64,000 bases of DNA from contig CAWZYM010000363.1 of assembly GCA_963966185.1 (NCBI GenBank), forward strand, positions 241,001 to 305,000, given 5' to 3'. The notes beneath the pieces were generated by a model, which saw only the letters and a program-made list of their open reading frames with translations, was not told the origin of the DNA and did not search any database. The stretch is from Rhabditoides inermis (lineage: Eukaryota; Nematoda; Chromadorea; Rhabditida; Rhabditidae). Both the position numbers and the translations under genes were made by a program. Position 1 is the stretch's first letter; each line of letters begins with the position of its first letter. Shown in pieces: positions 24,594 through 36,961 of this stretch.

Positions 24594-25493
24594 CTGCCGC
24601 CGTACCAAAGTCACCCTTTACACGCGAACAATACGCGAAATATCACTCGAACATCACTAGCTGACAGTTCGCGTGTTGAATTCAACTCATTGGCGGCATG
24701 CGCGGCTAGAGAAAGCGAGAGAGTGTGTGAATTGCTAGAGGCAGACAGTCTGTTGCCAGTGGCGCGACAATCACACCAACTTTCTCGTGTGTTATCTCGC
24801 GTTTTATGCTGTTTCAAGCCCTATTTTGAGTGCTTTTCACGATGTTCACACCATTTCATGGAAAGTTCCAGCGTTTGGTATCTGAAAATAGTGTGCAAAA
24901 ATGAGAGAATTAAACACTTTCTTGCAAACCTATAGTTGAGTCGGTATTGAACTAGGTTCATATTAGTATTGTCAGAACTCCGAGCTTCAATTTTTCCAAT
25001 CTTTAATTAAATATTGATAATCAATATCGAATTAAATTAAAGCGTTGTGTGATACAAAACTCAAACCGACTGGAAACGTATGAAGGGTTTACATTTCATA
25101 GTGCGTATGCGGTGTGACCATCGCGATAATGAAACAACATAATAACACAACAAAAATTAATCAAATTGAAATTATACCAATATGTATATTTAACAATCAA
25201 AATTAACACGTGGAAGCAAATCTTTTTCCGTCTGCACACTCTGATTTTCGCACACTCTCTCACAGTATTGGCACTACGGTATTGTTTACCTCGTGTGTTA
25301 TTTTGAATTCGCGCAGTTTCTTGCGTGCTAATTTCAAAAGTTGCGGTGTTACAAGCATTCCCGCGCAGAAAGTTGGTGTGATAATGGGGTGCACATTATG
25401 ATCTTCTGTGATTACTTCACATCATTTCAACTTATCACACGAATAACATGCGAAAAAGATCGTGTGTAGAGGGGGACTTTGGTACGGCGGCTG
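24594..25493. mobile_element. candidate non-autonomous element with ~33-bp inverted ends
   Basis: GCCGCCGTACCAAAGTCACC at about 24596 is matched by its inverse GGGGACTTTGGTACGGCGGC at about 25472-25491, and the homology continues inward through ACACGCGA/ACACACGA. Inside is AT-rich DNA without a supported ORF. A TIR-bounded MITE of about 0.9 kb is inferred; I see no clear target-site duplication. Confidence 0.4.
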
Positions 25494-25984
25494 GCAGAAT
25501 AGGTTGTTTGTATATTACATGTGTTATGTATAGTAAATCTCTCTCTCTCTATTTGTTCTGGTGTGTTGGCGGTTCCTCTGCGATCTTCGTTGTGTCTTCC
25601 ATTATCGGCGACTCATGTTTATTGTTTATGTTTATGTTGGCCGATGTTTGGTAAGCACACAGATGAGGGACTGGACGGACCGGGACGGTACGTTCCTAGA
25701 CGTAGGAATAGTATTGTTCTCGACACTTGTGTCCAAACCAGCGAATCGACAGTTGCAAAATACCTGGGTGGTGACTGATCAGAATATAAGGTGGGAACAA
25801 AACTGAATAAATTTATAGAACTCACTTCCACCCCCAACATAACATTGTCCCTTAGGGCGATTCACAATCGAGATAACAACGCAACAGCGGAGAATAAACA
25901 AATACACCGGCATAACAAAATCAACGGATACTAGACAACTAAACAGAGAGAAGACACTAGGGCACGCATCTCGCCCACACTCAC

Positions 25985-25989
25985 TCACA

Positions 25990-26025
<36 letters not shown>
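25985..26025. repeat. (CT)n microsatellite beside the 3' end of the PPR-like gene
   Basis: CTCTCT run immediately downstream of the minus-strand stop codon; similar short runs occur in its introns (26305-26340, 26515-26550, 29299-29318). Confidence 0.85.
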
Positions 26026-26048
26026 CGCTCGCCTCCCTCCCCAGTCGA

Positions 26049-29000
26049 TCAATGGATGACCGACATCAGGTACTCCTTCCGCTTCTCGTCCGTGAGGTCG
26101 AGCTGCGCGAGCATGCCTGCAACCACAACTTGACAAACTAAACTCGCAACCGAAAAATCCGTGTCCCCTCTCTTGTCACGGCGTCTGGCCACCCCACCTC
26201 TGCGCTGGCCAGACGCCTCCCGCTCGAAGACCCGATCGGCGAGGCGCTTCCCGCCGGCAGCAGCGAGTCGCAGCGAACGCCACGAACAACTAAACACCCA
26301 AATCTCTCTCTCTCTCTCTCTCTCTCACTCACTCACTCACTCTCCGTCCCACCTACCTCTCGTCGACCGACCGTCCCTCGCCGCGCACTCGCAGCTCGCC
26401 TCGCAGCCAGTCGTCGTCGGGCGGCAGCGACACCACGACGCCCTCCCGCCACGCCTCCGCGCCCTGCTCCACCACCTTCCACTGCACGCGAGTGCCCGTC
26501 TGCAAGCAGGCTTTCTCCCTCTCCCTCTCCCTCTCTCTCTCTCTCCCCCCTCTCCTTATCCCTCCCTCCGCCAACTACCCGATATCAACTCCACATTCCC
26601 CCCATGCCATACACATACAATTGAGATCGGTTCACTCTCAGAAACCCGTGTCTCACGGTCAAGTCGGCGAGACAGAGGAGCCGGTCGAACCGGGCCACGT
26701 ATACGATGCCCTCGTCGGCCGCCACGTCCATCACACGGCACACACCGAGCGGCGCGTACCTGCCAATATCGAATGTGACCCCACACACACACACCCCCCC
26801 CCCCCCCCCCCCCCCAGCCACGCGCGCATTTGCGCGGCACTCACGAGGCGACGACGAGCGCGGGCCGCCAGGTGTGGGTGCGGAGGTAGTAGACGCGGGC
26901 GGCGGCCGGCAGCGGGGCGAGTCGGTCGGCGGATTGCCGGTCGGCGGCGAGCTGCTCGACGGGGGAGAGCGCGGGCGGGCGGGCGGCAGCCGCGCGCACC
27001 GCATCCACCACATTGCCCACCACCGCCGCACGCGCACACCACACAGTGTAGTACTCAACCAACAATTAATGCTACAACATTTCACGCAAATGAAAGAAGC
27101 AACACGCACAAACAGGGCTGCTGCGTGTCGCTCTACACACATTGTTCTGTTACACGAGAGAGAGAGAGAGACACATGTCTCTCGCTCACTCTCATCAGTC
27201 GATAAAAGTGACTTCGCATTGAGAGGTGTGTCTATCTGTCATCCCAACCGTATCAGAAACAAAACAGATCATCAAAGATCAGCTACAACCAGCGGCCGCC
27301 GTCCGTCTACTCGCGCACCTTGGCTTTGTTTGTGTAGACGTCGAGCTCGGAGGTGAGGAAGCCCTTCTTCACCAGCGCCGACCTCGCCGCGTCCACAAAC
27401 GTGCCGGCATCGCTGGCGAGAGAAGGGATTAGATGATAGGTGTGAGTGCTAGTGCGTACCTCCTCGTCACTCTCTTCCTCCCGTCTCCTCGATAGACGGC
27501 CACGCCGCTGTAGACTCGGCCGAGCACTGTGAGCAGGTCGTGCCGACTGAGCAGCTCGAAGGGCGCGTGTGCGAGCGCCTTGGCCAGCGTCGCTTCCGGC
27601 TGCCACGCCTCCTAGACACAGCGCATTCAACCCGAGCCCCTCTCTCCGGCTGCGTCACCTTGTAGGGCGTCGACGCCAGGACGCGCAGCCAACTCGGAAT
27701 AGGAGGCGCAGGTGGCGACGAGGCAGAGGCCGCACCAATCCATCCAACGCCCATCGCTCTGAGTAAAACAAATAACACACACACATTGTCCAAAACACTT
27801 TATCTCACATTTAAAACACAAATAATATCGTAAACTGGTCTAATGTAACAGTTCATTGTAACTTTCATTCCATAGTCAACACGTAGCAGAACAAGAACGC
27901 TCACTCACTGCGTGGATCCGATGGTGGCAGCAGCAGTGGATGACGAGATGTGGGCAGTGACGGCGGAGGCGGGGGCAGACGCCGACGAGGACGCAGCCAA
28001 ACCGACGCCCGCAAGTGCGGCGGCAGACGAGGGCGGCGCCTGGCCTGCGGCGCCAGAAGAGGACGGCGGAACGGCGACTGGCGGGGTGGGAGCAGCAGCA
28101 GGCGAGGCACCGGGGACCGCGGCAGACGATGAGGCAGGTGCGGCGGGAGAGAGCGCAGCCGGCGCGACGGGTGCGGGCGCAGCAGCAGGATCGAAGGGCT
28201 GCAGGCGACTCGCTCCGAGTGCCGCCATCAGGTTCAGCGCCACCATCTCGACCCGCTCGTCGGATGGCATCTTGTCTGAAATGATCATTTATATTATATT
28301 TCTTTTAAGTTGCGGTAACTTTGCCACACCACAATTAATTAATATATAACAATCAATTGTATATGGTTGGGTGATATCGCAATATCAAAGAAGACAACAA
28401 CATGTGCAATCATCAAAGTTTACAGTTACTTAATTGTGAAAAAGAACAACTCACTCACCATTAGTCACCATCTGGACTATGCGAATGTCCAGCTTCTTCT
28501 GCTGCATAGTCGCCTTGATGTCGTACCCTTCCCTCACTGAATCCACCAGTACTTCGGCGATTTTTCCGACGTTTCGGAACTGAAAGAAAACATATTCTTA
28601 ATATCAACACCAACAACAAAACGATTAATATGCTCACCCAGTCGCTCTTGGACAGTGGAGAGCTCTTGTAGATCAACGTTTATATGCTGACGGACGATCT
28701 GCATCGCCTCGCGCGACTCGGACACGTCAGTAGAGACCACCGAATCCCACATAGTACCCTCGTCTGCCGCCCAGATGAGCATGCGGTCCCAAATCGGCGG
28801 CTCTGAACAAGCACGTCAAACGTCACATGTAATCCGCACATATTACGAAATTAAGATATCGAACAATTTCAAAGAAATCTGAATTCTCACCCGCAGTCTG
28901 CTCCCACTTGATAAGTTTCTCGTACACCTTTGCGCTGTAGCAAAGAATGCGACCCGCCGACACGAGTGGGTCCCTCTTCAACCCTGCCAGCCCCTCGCGG

Positions 29001-30971
29001 ATGACCTGGAACGGTAACAAATTAGTGGTCGTTATGTCAGCAACTGTTACTGTTATCTACTGCTAAGCCGGACAAAAGTCATCACTTTCTTTTTCGCACA
29101 ATACCCAATATCTGACAAATCATTCACTCACTTTCACGTGTCGCTCCTCACTGGAGTGCTCGGCGACGAGGCACATAACAGCAGCCTTCGTCCAAGCGTG
29201 CCGTGCATTTGAGTGGACACGGGCTTGGTAAAGAGTGAAACCGGCAGCGAGCAAATACGATAGGTCACCCTAGAAGCATTCTCTCGTTATCTCGTTCTCT
29301 CTCTCTCTCTCTCTCCATCCTGCTTACCAGCGACTGTTGCACAAGAGGTAGCAATGCAGAGAATGATGCGATGGATGGTTTGCAACCTGCTTTCTTCAAA
29401 TCCGCGAGGAAGGAGTAGAGTGTCCTAAACAAAGACGACAGTTGAAATCAAAGGACAATTGAATCCAAAGGAAATCCAACAAATGCGCTCAGTTGACGAG
29501 TGTTGGTCTCTCCGGCGCCAGCTTCTCGGCCATCGAGATGATCATGTCGGCCTCGCGGTACTCCGCAGTACCCAGCAGCAGCGCCGCAGCTGCTGCCGCC
29601 TCCCTGAAATGGAAAACATAGTACGCTCATACTCAATAAACGTCTAAAAAAATGAATTCATCTACAGAGTATCAACATTAACATGATAAATAATAGTGCG
29701 GCAGATTAGCTATAAAAGTGCAATCTATAATAAAGCACTCACACAGACTTGCCAGCAGCGTGCAACCCAAGCACTACGAAACAAGATCTGTCATAAGACA
29801 GAAGCCCGACAGCTGCTTCGGACAGCTCTCGCAGAACATCGTCCTCTCGATTCTTCGCTGCTGCCACGCGGAAGGGGAGAAACTTCCACCGACACATCTC
29901 AGCTACAAGAAAGACTACTATACACATACAACGAGAGACGAGGGGGCGTAAATGGTAATAACACTAACTCGGGGCTGAATCTGAAAGCGTCTCCAAATCT
30001 TCCGCCAGCTTCTTATCGCTCAGTGTAGCGATCGTCAGAGCCTTAAGCATATCCACATATAAATCTTATAGTACTTCGATCTGTCTCCTTTAGAAAAGGA
30101 AATATATTTGTAAAAACAAATTACGATCTACGTTTTGACTACTGCACAGCACATATGCAGAACATGTTTCACTTTTTCGTAAGGGCAAATTTAATAACAA
30201 CGGAAGCACTGCTCACCGGATTGTCGTGCAGCGCAGTGAAGCCTCTGAAGATGTCCAGAAGGAGAGTGTCGATTCCATTTTCGATCTTGACGTTCTCAGC
30301 GAGACCGACTAAATACTCAAGTCAATCTCATGTACAACGAATTCTCTCTCTATCTCTTTCTCTCCAGTGTCCCCGCCCTCACTGACCAATTAGCTTGATA
30401 TACTCTCCCCTGAGTTGCTCAGAAAGCTCTCCCTTGAGAAAGTAGTTGCCCTTCTTGTACATCTCGGGCGCCCCGCGTGCGTTCTAAAGTCAATTATAGA
30501 ATCAAAAAAAACTACACAAAAAGAAAAACTAAGCAACACAAGTCTCAACAAATATTCAAAACTATAGATATTGTTTTTAATGGAAACAAAAAAAACACTT
30601 TGGCTAGCATGGAACGAACTTACCGCAAAGATGTTTTTGATGATGTCGCTGCACATATCATCTTGAAGGGCGAATCCCGCCTCGAAATACAGACTTGACA
30701 AACTCCTGAAAAGCATATACACGTGAGATATACAACGTATATAAACTTTTAATATTCTGATATTATCACGTTATCAACTGTCTCTGAAAATGGTACACGC
30801 ATAGAACTCCAGTAAGGGATAATAAAACCGTATAGTTGGTATAATATAAAGAATTGGAAAACAACAAATAACTCACGATGATTTTGGCGGCGGAGCGGGA
30901 CTTGGTGAAGAACTTCTAGTGTCAGAAGTTGTCGCCCCAGTGCTGTTCACAACATGACCAGGGACAGCCAT
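26049..30971 (-). CDS. large helical-repeat protein with a PPR-like segment (possibly LRPPRC/MMA-1-like)
   Basis: About 20 small exons with GC-rich third positions and GT/AG borders. ATG 30969-30971 (MAVPGHVVN), stop 26049-26051 (after EYLMSVIH). Recognisable exon peptides run from SLSSLYFEAGFALQDD (30.7 kb), EMYKKGNYFLKGEL (30.45), GIDTLLLDIFRGF (30.25), WKFLPFRVAAAK (29.9), ADLKKAGCKPSIASFSALL (29.4), AGFTLYQARVHSN (29.2) and YSAKVYEKLIKW (28.9) to VGKIAEVLVDSVREGYD (28.55). An Ala/Pro/Ser-rich low-complexity exon follows (28270-27910), then DWCGLCLVATCASY (27.7), FELLSRHDLLTVLGRVY (27.5), KKGFLTSELDVYTNKAK (27.35), LRTHTWRPALVV (26.87), DEGIVYVARFDRLL (26.7) and LAQLDLTDEKRK (26.1). The helix-pair style and KKAGCKPSIASF resemble pentatricopeptide repeats, which bind RNA in mitochondria; this assignment is tentative. 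An in-frame TAG at 27307-27309 follows a possible donor (AAG/GTGCGC at 27318), so it may instead be two adjacent genes, the second starting near 27065. Confidence 0.6.
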
Positions 30972-31609
30972 GGCGAACCTTAAAAAACACTTAGTACAAC
31001 ACATAACATCCGCGTGATATAGTAGGTGAATGTTGAAAGAAACAGATACGTAGAAGGTGTTTTTTCACAATTAAACATTCGACGGACAAACTAAGTAAAT
31101 GTAACTGCATAATCGACAGGTGCGAAAAGAGTGACTGACAAGAAGTAATCAGTAATATCACCGACAATAACGTGAGACTGTATTGAAATGAAAACAGAAT
31201 CTATAAGTTTTACAAAACTACCACCGAGTTCCGACCATAATACGTGCAATACAACAATCCGACGCCATGTGCACACTCACGTTAAATCACGAAACAGCCG
31301 CGAAAGAAATGCGCACGAAGAATACTATGACACCCCCTCTATCAGTTTAAGCCAGCTCCAGTGAGTGTATGCAAAACCCAATAACTCAAAGCGAAGGAAC
31401 GTTAATGGTATTCACAGAATGCGCATAGAACAAATAGAGAAAGATTGAGCACACCAAACCTCAATAAAATGAACATGATCGCATGCATGCATATTATGCG
31501 AACATACATAGCAAAGAAGACACATTAGCATAGAGACGCAATAATCAACAGATCAATAACCGACACGAATGATGCAAGAGTAGAGAAGGGCAGAAGAGAC
31601 GGCCACCCA

Positions 31610-31715
31610 CGTCGGCGGCGCGGTCGCGGCGCGGTCCGGGCGGACGGCCACGTCCACCGACACCGCCCGCCTGCACCGCCTTGCCCCGCCCCTATCGCGC
31701 CGCGCCGGCTCTGCC
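31610..31715 (-). promoter_or_regulatory. isolated CpG/GC-rich block upstream of the PPR-like gene
   Basis: About 100 bp of very high GC (GCGGCGCGGTCGCGGCGCGGTCC) in an AT-rich setting, 0.6 kb upstream of the minus-strand ATG. One minus frame reads GGVGGRGRPPGPRRDRAADV and then meets a donor-like GTGGGT, so it could be a 5' exon or a promoter block. I cannot decide. Confidence 0.3.
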
Positions 31716-31894
31716 AGTCAATCGATAATTGCTCAAAGGCTCATTTCGCAGCGCTGCTCATTCTGATGGTGGCGCAGCTAGCTAGGATCACGATGACGGG
31801 GATGGAGAATGCTAAGAATTAAGCAGAAGCATAGCACGTGAGCGCCCGCGCACACACAGTAGAAATATTGAACACATATTCATAGAAACAGTTA

Positions 31895-34860
31895 GCCGTT
31901 TCTATTTTTCCATTCTACCAGACTACCAGACTCACCTGATGGGGCTGCCTCCTTCCTCCTTCCGTCCCTCCCTCTCTCCTCTCCATCTCTAGTCTGCTAT
32001 CTCCTTCGATGCCCCCCTCACCTCCCTCCCAAACGACAGACGTGTCGAAGGGCCACTGAAACAAACATGTTAATCAACAACCATGCACATTTACTTTCTC
32101 TAATACATAACCGTTTCTATTTTCTATTCTACCAGACTACCAGACTCACCTGACGGGGCTGCCTCCTTCCGTCCCTCCCTCTCTCCTCTCCATCTCTAGT
32201 CTCCTATCTCCTTCGATCCGCCCCTCACCTCCCTCCCAAACGACAGACGTGTCGAAGGGCCACTGAAACAAACATGTTAATCAACAACCATGCACATTTA
32301 CTTTCTCTAATACATAACCGTTTCTATTTTCTATTCTACCAGACTACCAGACTCACCTGACGGGGCTGCCTCCTTCCCTCCCTCCCTCTCTCCTCTCCAT
32401 CTCTAGTCTCCTTCGATCCGCCCCTCACCTCCCTCCCAAACGACAGACGTGTCGAAGGGCCACTGAAACAAACATGTTAATCAACAACCATGCACATTTA
32501 CTTTCTCTAATACATAACCGTTTCTATTTTCTATTCTGCCAGACTACCAGACTCACCTGATGGGGCTGCCTCCTCCCCTCCCTCCCTCTCTCCTCTCCAT
32601 CTCTAGTCTCCTATCTCCTTCGATCCGCCCCTCACCTCCCTCCTAAACGACAGACGTGTCGAAGGGCCACTGAAACAAACATGTTAATCAACAACCATGC
32701 ACATTTACTTTCTCTAATACATAACCGTTTCTATTTTCTATTCTACCAGACTACCAGACTCACCTGATGGGACTGCCTCCTTCCGTCCCTCCCTCTCTCC
32801 TCTCCTATCTCCTTCGATCCGCCCCTCACCTCCCTCCCAAACGACAGACGTGTCGAAGGGCCACTGAAACAAACATGTTAATCAACAACCATGCACATTT
32901 ACTTTCTCTAATACATAACCGTTTCTATTTTCTATTCTACCAGACTACCAGACTCACCTGATGGGACTGCCTCCTTCCCTCCCTCCCTCTCTCCTCTCCT
33001 ATCTCCTTCGATCCGCCTCTCACCTCCCTCCCAAACGACAGACGTGTCGAAGGGCCACTGAAACAAACATGTTAATCAACAACCATGCACATTTACTTTC
33101 TCTAATACATAACCGTTTCTATTTTCTATTCTACCAGACTACCAGACTCACCTGACGGGGCTGCCTCCTTCCCTCCCTCCCTCTCTCCTCTCCATCTCTA
33201 GTCTCCTATCTCCTTCGATCCGCCCCTCACCTCCCTCCCAAACGACAGACGTGTCGAAGGGCCACTGAAACAAACATGTTAATCAACAACCATGCACATT
33301 TACTTTCTCTAATACATAACCGTTTCTATTTTCTATTCTGCCAGACTACCAGACTCACCTGATGGGGCTGCCTCCTCCCCTCCCTCCCTCTCTCCTCTCC
33401 ATCTCTAGTCTCCTATCTCCTTCGATCCGCCCCTCACCTCCCTCCTAAACGACAGACGTGTCGAAGGGCCACTGAAACAAACATGTTAATCAACAACCAT
33501 GCACATTTACTTTCTCTAATACATAACCGTTTCTATTTTCTATTCTACCAGACTACCAGACTCACCTGATGGGACTGCCTCCTTCCGTCCCTCCCTCTCT
33601 CCTCTCCTATCTCCTTCGATCCGCCCCTCACCTCCCTCCCAAACGACAGACGTGTCGAAGGGCCACTGAAACAAACATGTTAATCAACAACCATGCACAT
33701 TTACTTTCTCTAATACATAACCGTTTCTATTTTCTATTCTACCAGACTACCAGACTCACCTGATGGGACTGCCTCCTTCCCTCCCTCCCTCTCTCCTCTC
33801 CTATCTCCTTCGATCCGCCCCTCACCTCCCTCCCAAACGACAGACGTGTCGAAGGGCCACTGAAACAAACATGTTAATCAACAACCATGCACATTTACTT
33901 TCTCTAATACATAACCGTTTCTATTTTCTATTCTACCAGACTACCAGACTCACCTGACGGGGCTGCCTCCTTCCCTCCCTCTCTCTCTCCTCTCCATCTC
34001 TAGTCTCCTATCTCCTTCGATCCGCCCCTCACCTCCCTCCCAAACGACAGACGTGTCGAAGGGCCACTGAAACAAACATGTTAATCAACAACCATGCACA
34101 TTTACTTTCTCTAATACATAACCGTTTCTATTTTCTATTCTACCAGACTACCAGACTCACCTGATGGGACTGCCTCCTTCCGTCCCTCCCTCTCTCCTCT
34201 CCTATCTCCTTCGATCCGCCCCTCACCTCCCTCCCAAACGACAGACGTGTCGAAGGGCCACTGAAACAAACATGTTAATCAACAACCATGCACATTTACT
34301 TTCTCTAATACATAACCGTTTCTATTTTCTATTCTACCAGACTACCAGACTCACCTGATGGGACTGCCTCCTTCCCTCCCTCCCTCTCTCCTCTCCTATC
34401 TCCTTCGATCCGCCCCTCACCTCCCTCCCAAACGACAGACGTGTCGAAGGGCCACTGAAACAAACATGTTAATCAACAACCATGCACATTTACTTTCTCT
34501 AATACATAACCGTTTCTATTTTCTATTCTACCAGACTACCAGACTCACCTGACGGGGCTGCCTCCTTCCCTCCCTCCCTCTCTCCTCTCCATCTCTAGTC
34601 TCCTATCTCCTTCGATCCGCCCCTCACCTCCCTCCCAAACGACAGACGTGTCGAAGGGCCACTGAAACAAACATGTTAATCAACAACCATGCACATTTAC
34701 TTTCTCTAATACATAACCGTTTCTATTTTCTATTCTACCAGACTACCAGACTCACCTGATGGGGCTGCCGCCTTCCGTCCCTCCCTCTCTCCTCTCCATC
34801 TCTAGTCTCCTATCTCCCAAACGACAGACATGGGAAGGGTCACTGAAACAAACAGAGAAA
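31895..34860 (-). repeat. tandem array of ~15 exon/intron cassettes (194-207-bp unit)
   Basis: Fourteen full units and one diverged unit at the right end. Read on the minus strand, every unit has an acceptor TTTGTTTCAG/TGGCCC, then 100-113 nt beginning CCCTTCGACACG and ending in purine-rich GGAGGGAGGG, then CAG/GTGAGTCTGG and a constant 94-nt intron-like spacer. In one frame the exon part is open (WPFDTSVVWEGG ... EGGSPVR). Two length classes differ by a 13-nt block (GAGACTAGAGATG), giving unit lengths near 207 and 194. Units recur in the same order in blocks of about 0.8 kb, showing higher-order duplication. Exon lengths are not multiples of three, so serial inclusion would shift frame; an untranslated or mutually exclusive exon role is more likely than a protein repeat. 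Confidence 0.85.
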
Positions 34861-34871
34861 AAGAGATGATG

Positions 34872-34981
34872 AAACAAACCCCACCAAGGGTGCAGTGACG
34901 AGAGGACAGTGAGGCGAGCGAGCAGACCGGATCGTAACATCCAGCAGCTTGCTGTGCAAAGAGATCGGGACCCTGAACAAC
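34872..34981 (-). other. possible non-array exon upstream of the cassette array
   Basis: On the minus strand TTGTTCAG is followed by about 100 nt ending in a GTGGGG donor-like site. One frame reads GPDLFAQQAAGCYDPVCSLA and stays open. It may be the exon from which the array is spliced onward; weak evidence. Confidence 0.3.
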
Positions 34982-35448
34982 AAATAAACAATATAGTGAT
35001 AATGAAGCAGCTCAAGGTGATATATGTCAGATGTGTGCACAAGGTATAAAATGTCAAACAAACTTAGAGTCAAAATTAGAGTCATAGAGCAGAAACAAAG
35101 TAGCAGCAACTGAAGTATACATGCGACATACAGACAAAGGAAACAGCATTTACAACTCCAAAAGAGCGAAAAGGGTCGAACACATGGCAAACGCGGAAAG
35201 GGAAATATCGATCGCGCGGTGCGCGCGGGAAATCGAGGTGACAGCTGACGGTAACTGAGCGGAGTTGCTGTCGCAATGATTGCGTTGATGTTTTTCAGTT
35301 ATTCTACATAAACACAGAAATGAACTGAGTGATTCACCTAAGAACAAAATGATGAGATCGAAAATAAATAAAATAAGAATAATGGAGCCAATAATTCAGC
35401 GAAGACTTTCTTAAAATGTCCGTCTGCAAGAGAGGAATGATGGCAACA

Positions 35449-35507
<59 letters not shown>

Positions 35508-36493
35508 CCATCTCTAGTTTATTGCACGCCCCACGAAACACATATATAATTGTTGAATCCTAAGAGCGTAGCTTACATTATACATAGCAAAATCCTCTCC
35601 TCACGTCCCAGTCTCAGAAACTCAGAAGCCTCAGAAGCGTTCTCAGTCTCAGAAGCGTTGACAACAACTTTCAAGAGACAGTTATGTGCTCTCTTCTGTC
35701 TACTGTCACGTCTCCGCCGCGGTGACAACTTTCTAGGAACAGTACTATAGTGTGTTCCCTTTTCAGACCGATAAATTCGGACGGCCGGAATATTAGACAA
35801 AAGATGCGATTATTATGCAAATACCTCATATTGCTGTCATTTCTCACACTTGCGCGTCAGCGCGGTCGCTTTTCCGCTATGCAATTGGATCTGGTGAAAA
35901 TTTCAAATCACTAGTACTCCTTTTCTAGTGTATAAAACTAGCTATCAGCGAATGCTTTGAAGCGTTAAAGCATTGCTTTTGAGGAGAAACGCGCTCGTGC
36001 TACAGTATGCTCGCGCTGCGCGCTTCGCCTGGGTGCCGAGGGAGGGATGCGTGCTCGCCGCTGCGCGACTCGTCGCGCGCACTCCCGCCTCTCGTAGTTG
36101 CGCGGTTCGCACGCGCTACGGTACGCTACCGTACGCCGTGCGCGGTGCGTCCCCGCCATCGCACTCGTCGTAGCGCGCGCACTTTTACCTCTCGTAGTTA
36201 GGATTTTTGCGGAAAATTTGCGATTCACGACGCTTCCACTCGACAACTTTTGCGTTTTACGGCGATCGAATGAAGGGAATACGCTTCTCGGCGACTCTCC
36301 GCATCGCCACCATCTCCTGCTCATTCGACATTGCGTGCAAGAGCGGTGTGGTCTGAATGATAGCACGTTTGCATTGCAATTTGTTTTCACGAATTCGAAT
36401 GCTGTCTGCGTTCAGTTGTTTTGTTGTGTCTGCATCAACACCAGAGAACAACACGTGCGCATCCAATGACATCAGCTGTAAGCAATAAATATT
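34982..36493. other. stretch without a supported gene
   Basis: Apart from the TA tract, this holds a short direct repeat (CAGTCTCAGAA and CAGAAGCGTT at 35610-35660) and a CpG-rich block at 35990-36190 with repeated CTCGTAGTT and CGCGCACT. ORFs there lack splice sites or recognisable motifs. Confidence 0.4.
35448..35504. repeat. (TA)n microsatellite
   Basis: Perfect TA dinucleotide of about 55 bp. Confidence 0.95.
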
Positions 36494-36949
36494 CAGTCGT
36501 GTCTGTTCTCTGTGTGTGGAGAGGTGGCTCTGCTGTGTGTGTGATCCAGGTGTGCGTGCGCACCGGTCACTCAGCATCCCCTCTGGTCTGTGATACCAGT
36601 TGATAAGGAGGAGGCGCGGACGGCCCCTGCCTGGCGAGAGAGAGTCAGTCGTGTCTGTTCTCTGTGTGTGGAGAGGTGGCTCTGCTGTGTGTGTGATCCA
36701 GGTGTGCGTGCGCACCGGTCACTCAGCATCCCCTCTGGTCTGTGATACCAGTTGATAAGGAGGAGGCGCGGACGGCCCCTGCCTGGCGAGAGAGAGTCAG
36801 TCGTGTCTGTTCTCTGTGTGTGGAGAGGTGGCTCTGCTGTGTGTGTGATCCAGGTGTGCGTGCGCACCGGTCACTCAGCATCCCCTCTGGTCTGTGATAC
36901 CAGTTGATAAGGAGGAGGCGCGGACCGCCCCTGCCTGCCGCCGTCGACG
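36494..36949 (+). repeat. three tandem 152-bp monomers at the LINE 5' end
   Basis: CAGTCGTGTCTGTTCTCTG begins at 36494, 36646 and 36798, an exact 152-bp period. The copies are nearly identical; the last diverges after GGACCGCCCCTGCCTG and runs into the ORF. The layout matches promoter monomers known from some LINE families. Confidence 0.85.
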
Positions 36950-36961
36950 CACGCGAGCGTA

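Noticed and set aside
26585..27356. Long ORFs of 185-237 aa on both strands
   Set aside because: They run through introns and a poly-C run. The exons of the minus-strand gene explain the GC-rich coding bias.
32767..34552. Repeated 64-aa plus-strand ORFs in the cassette array
   Set aside because: They are the reverse strand of the exon/intron cassettes; the splice signals are on the minus strand.
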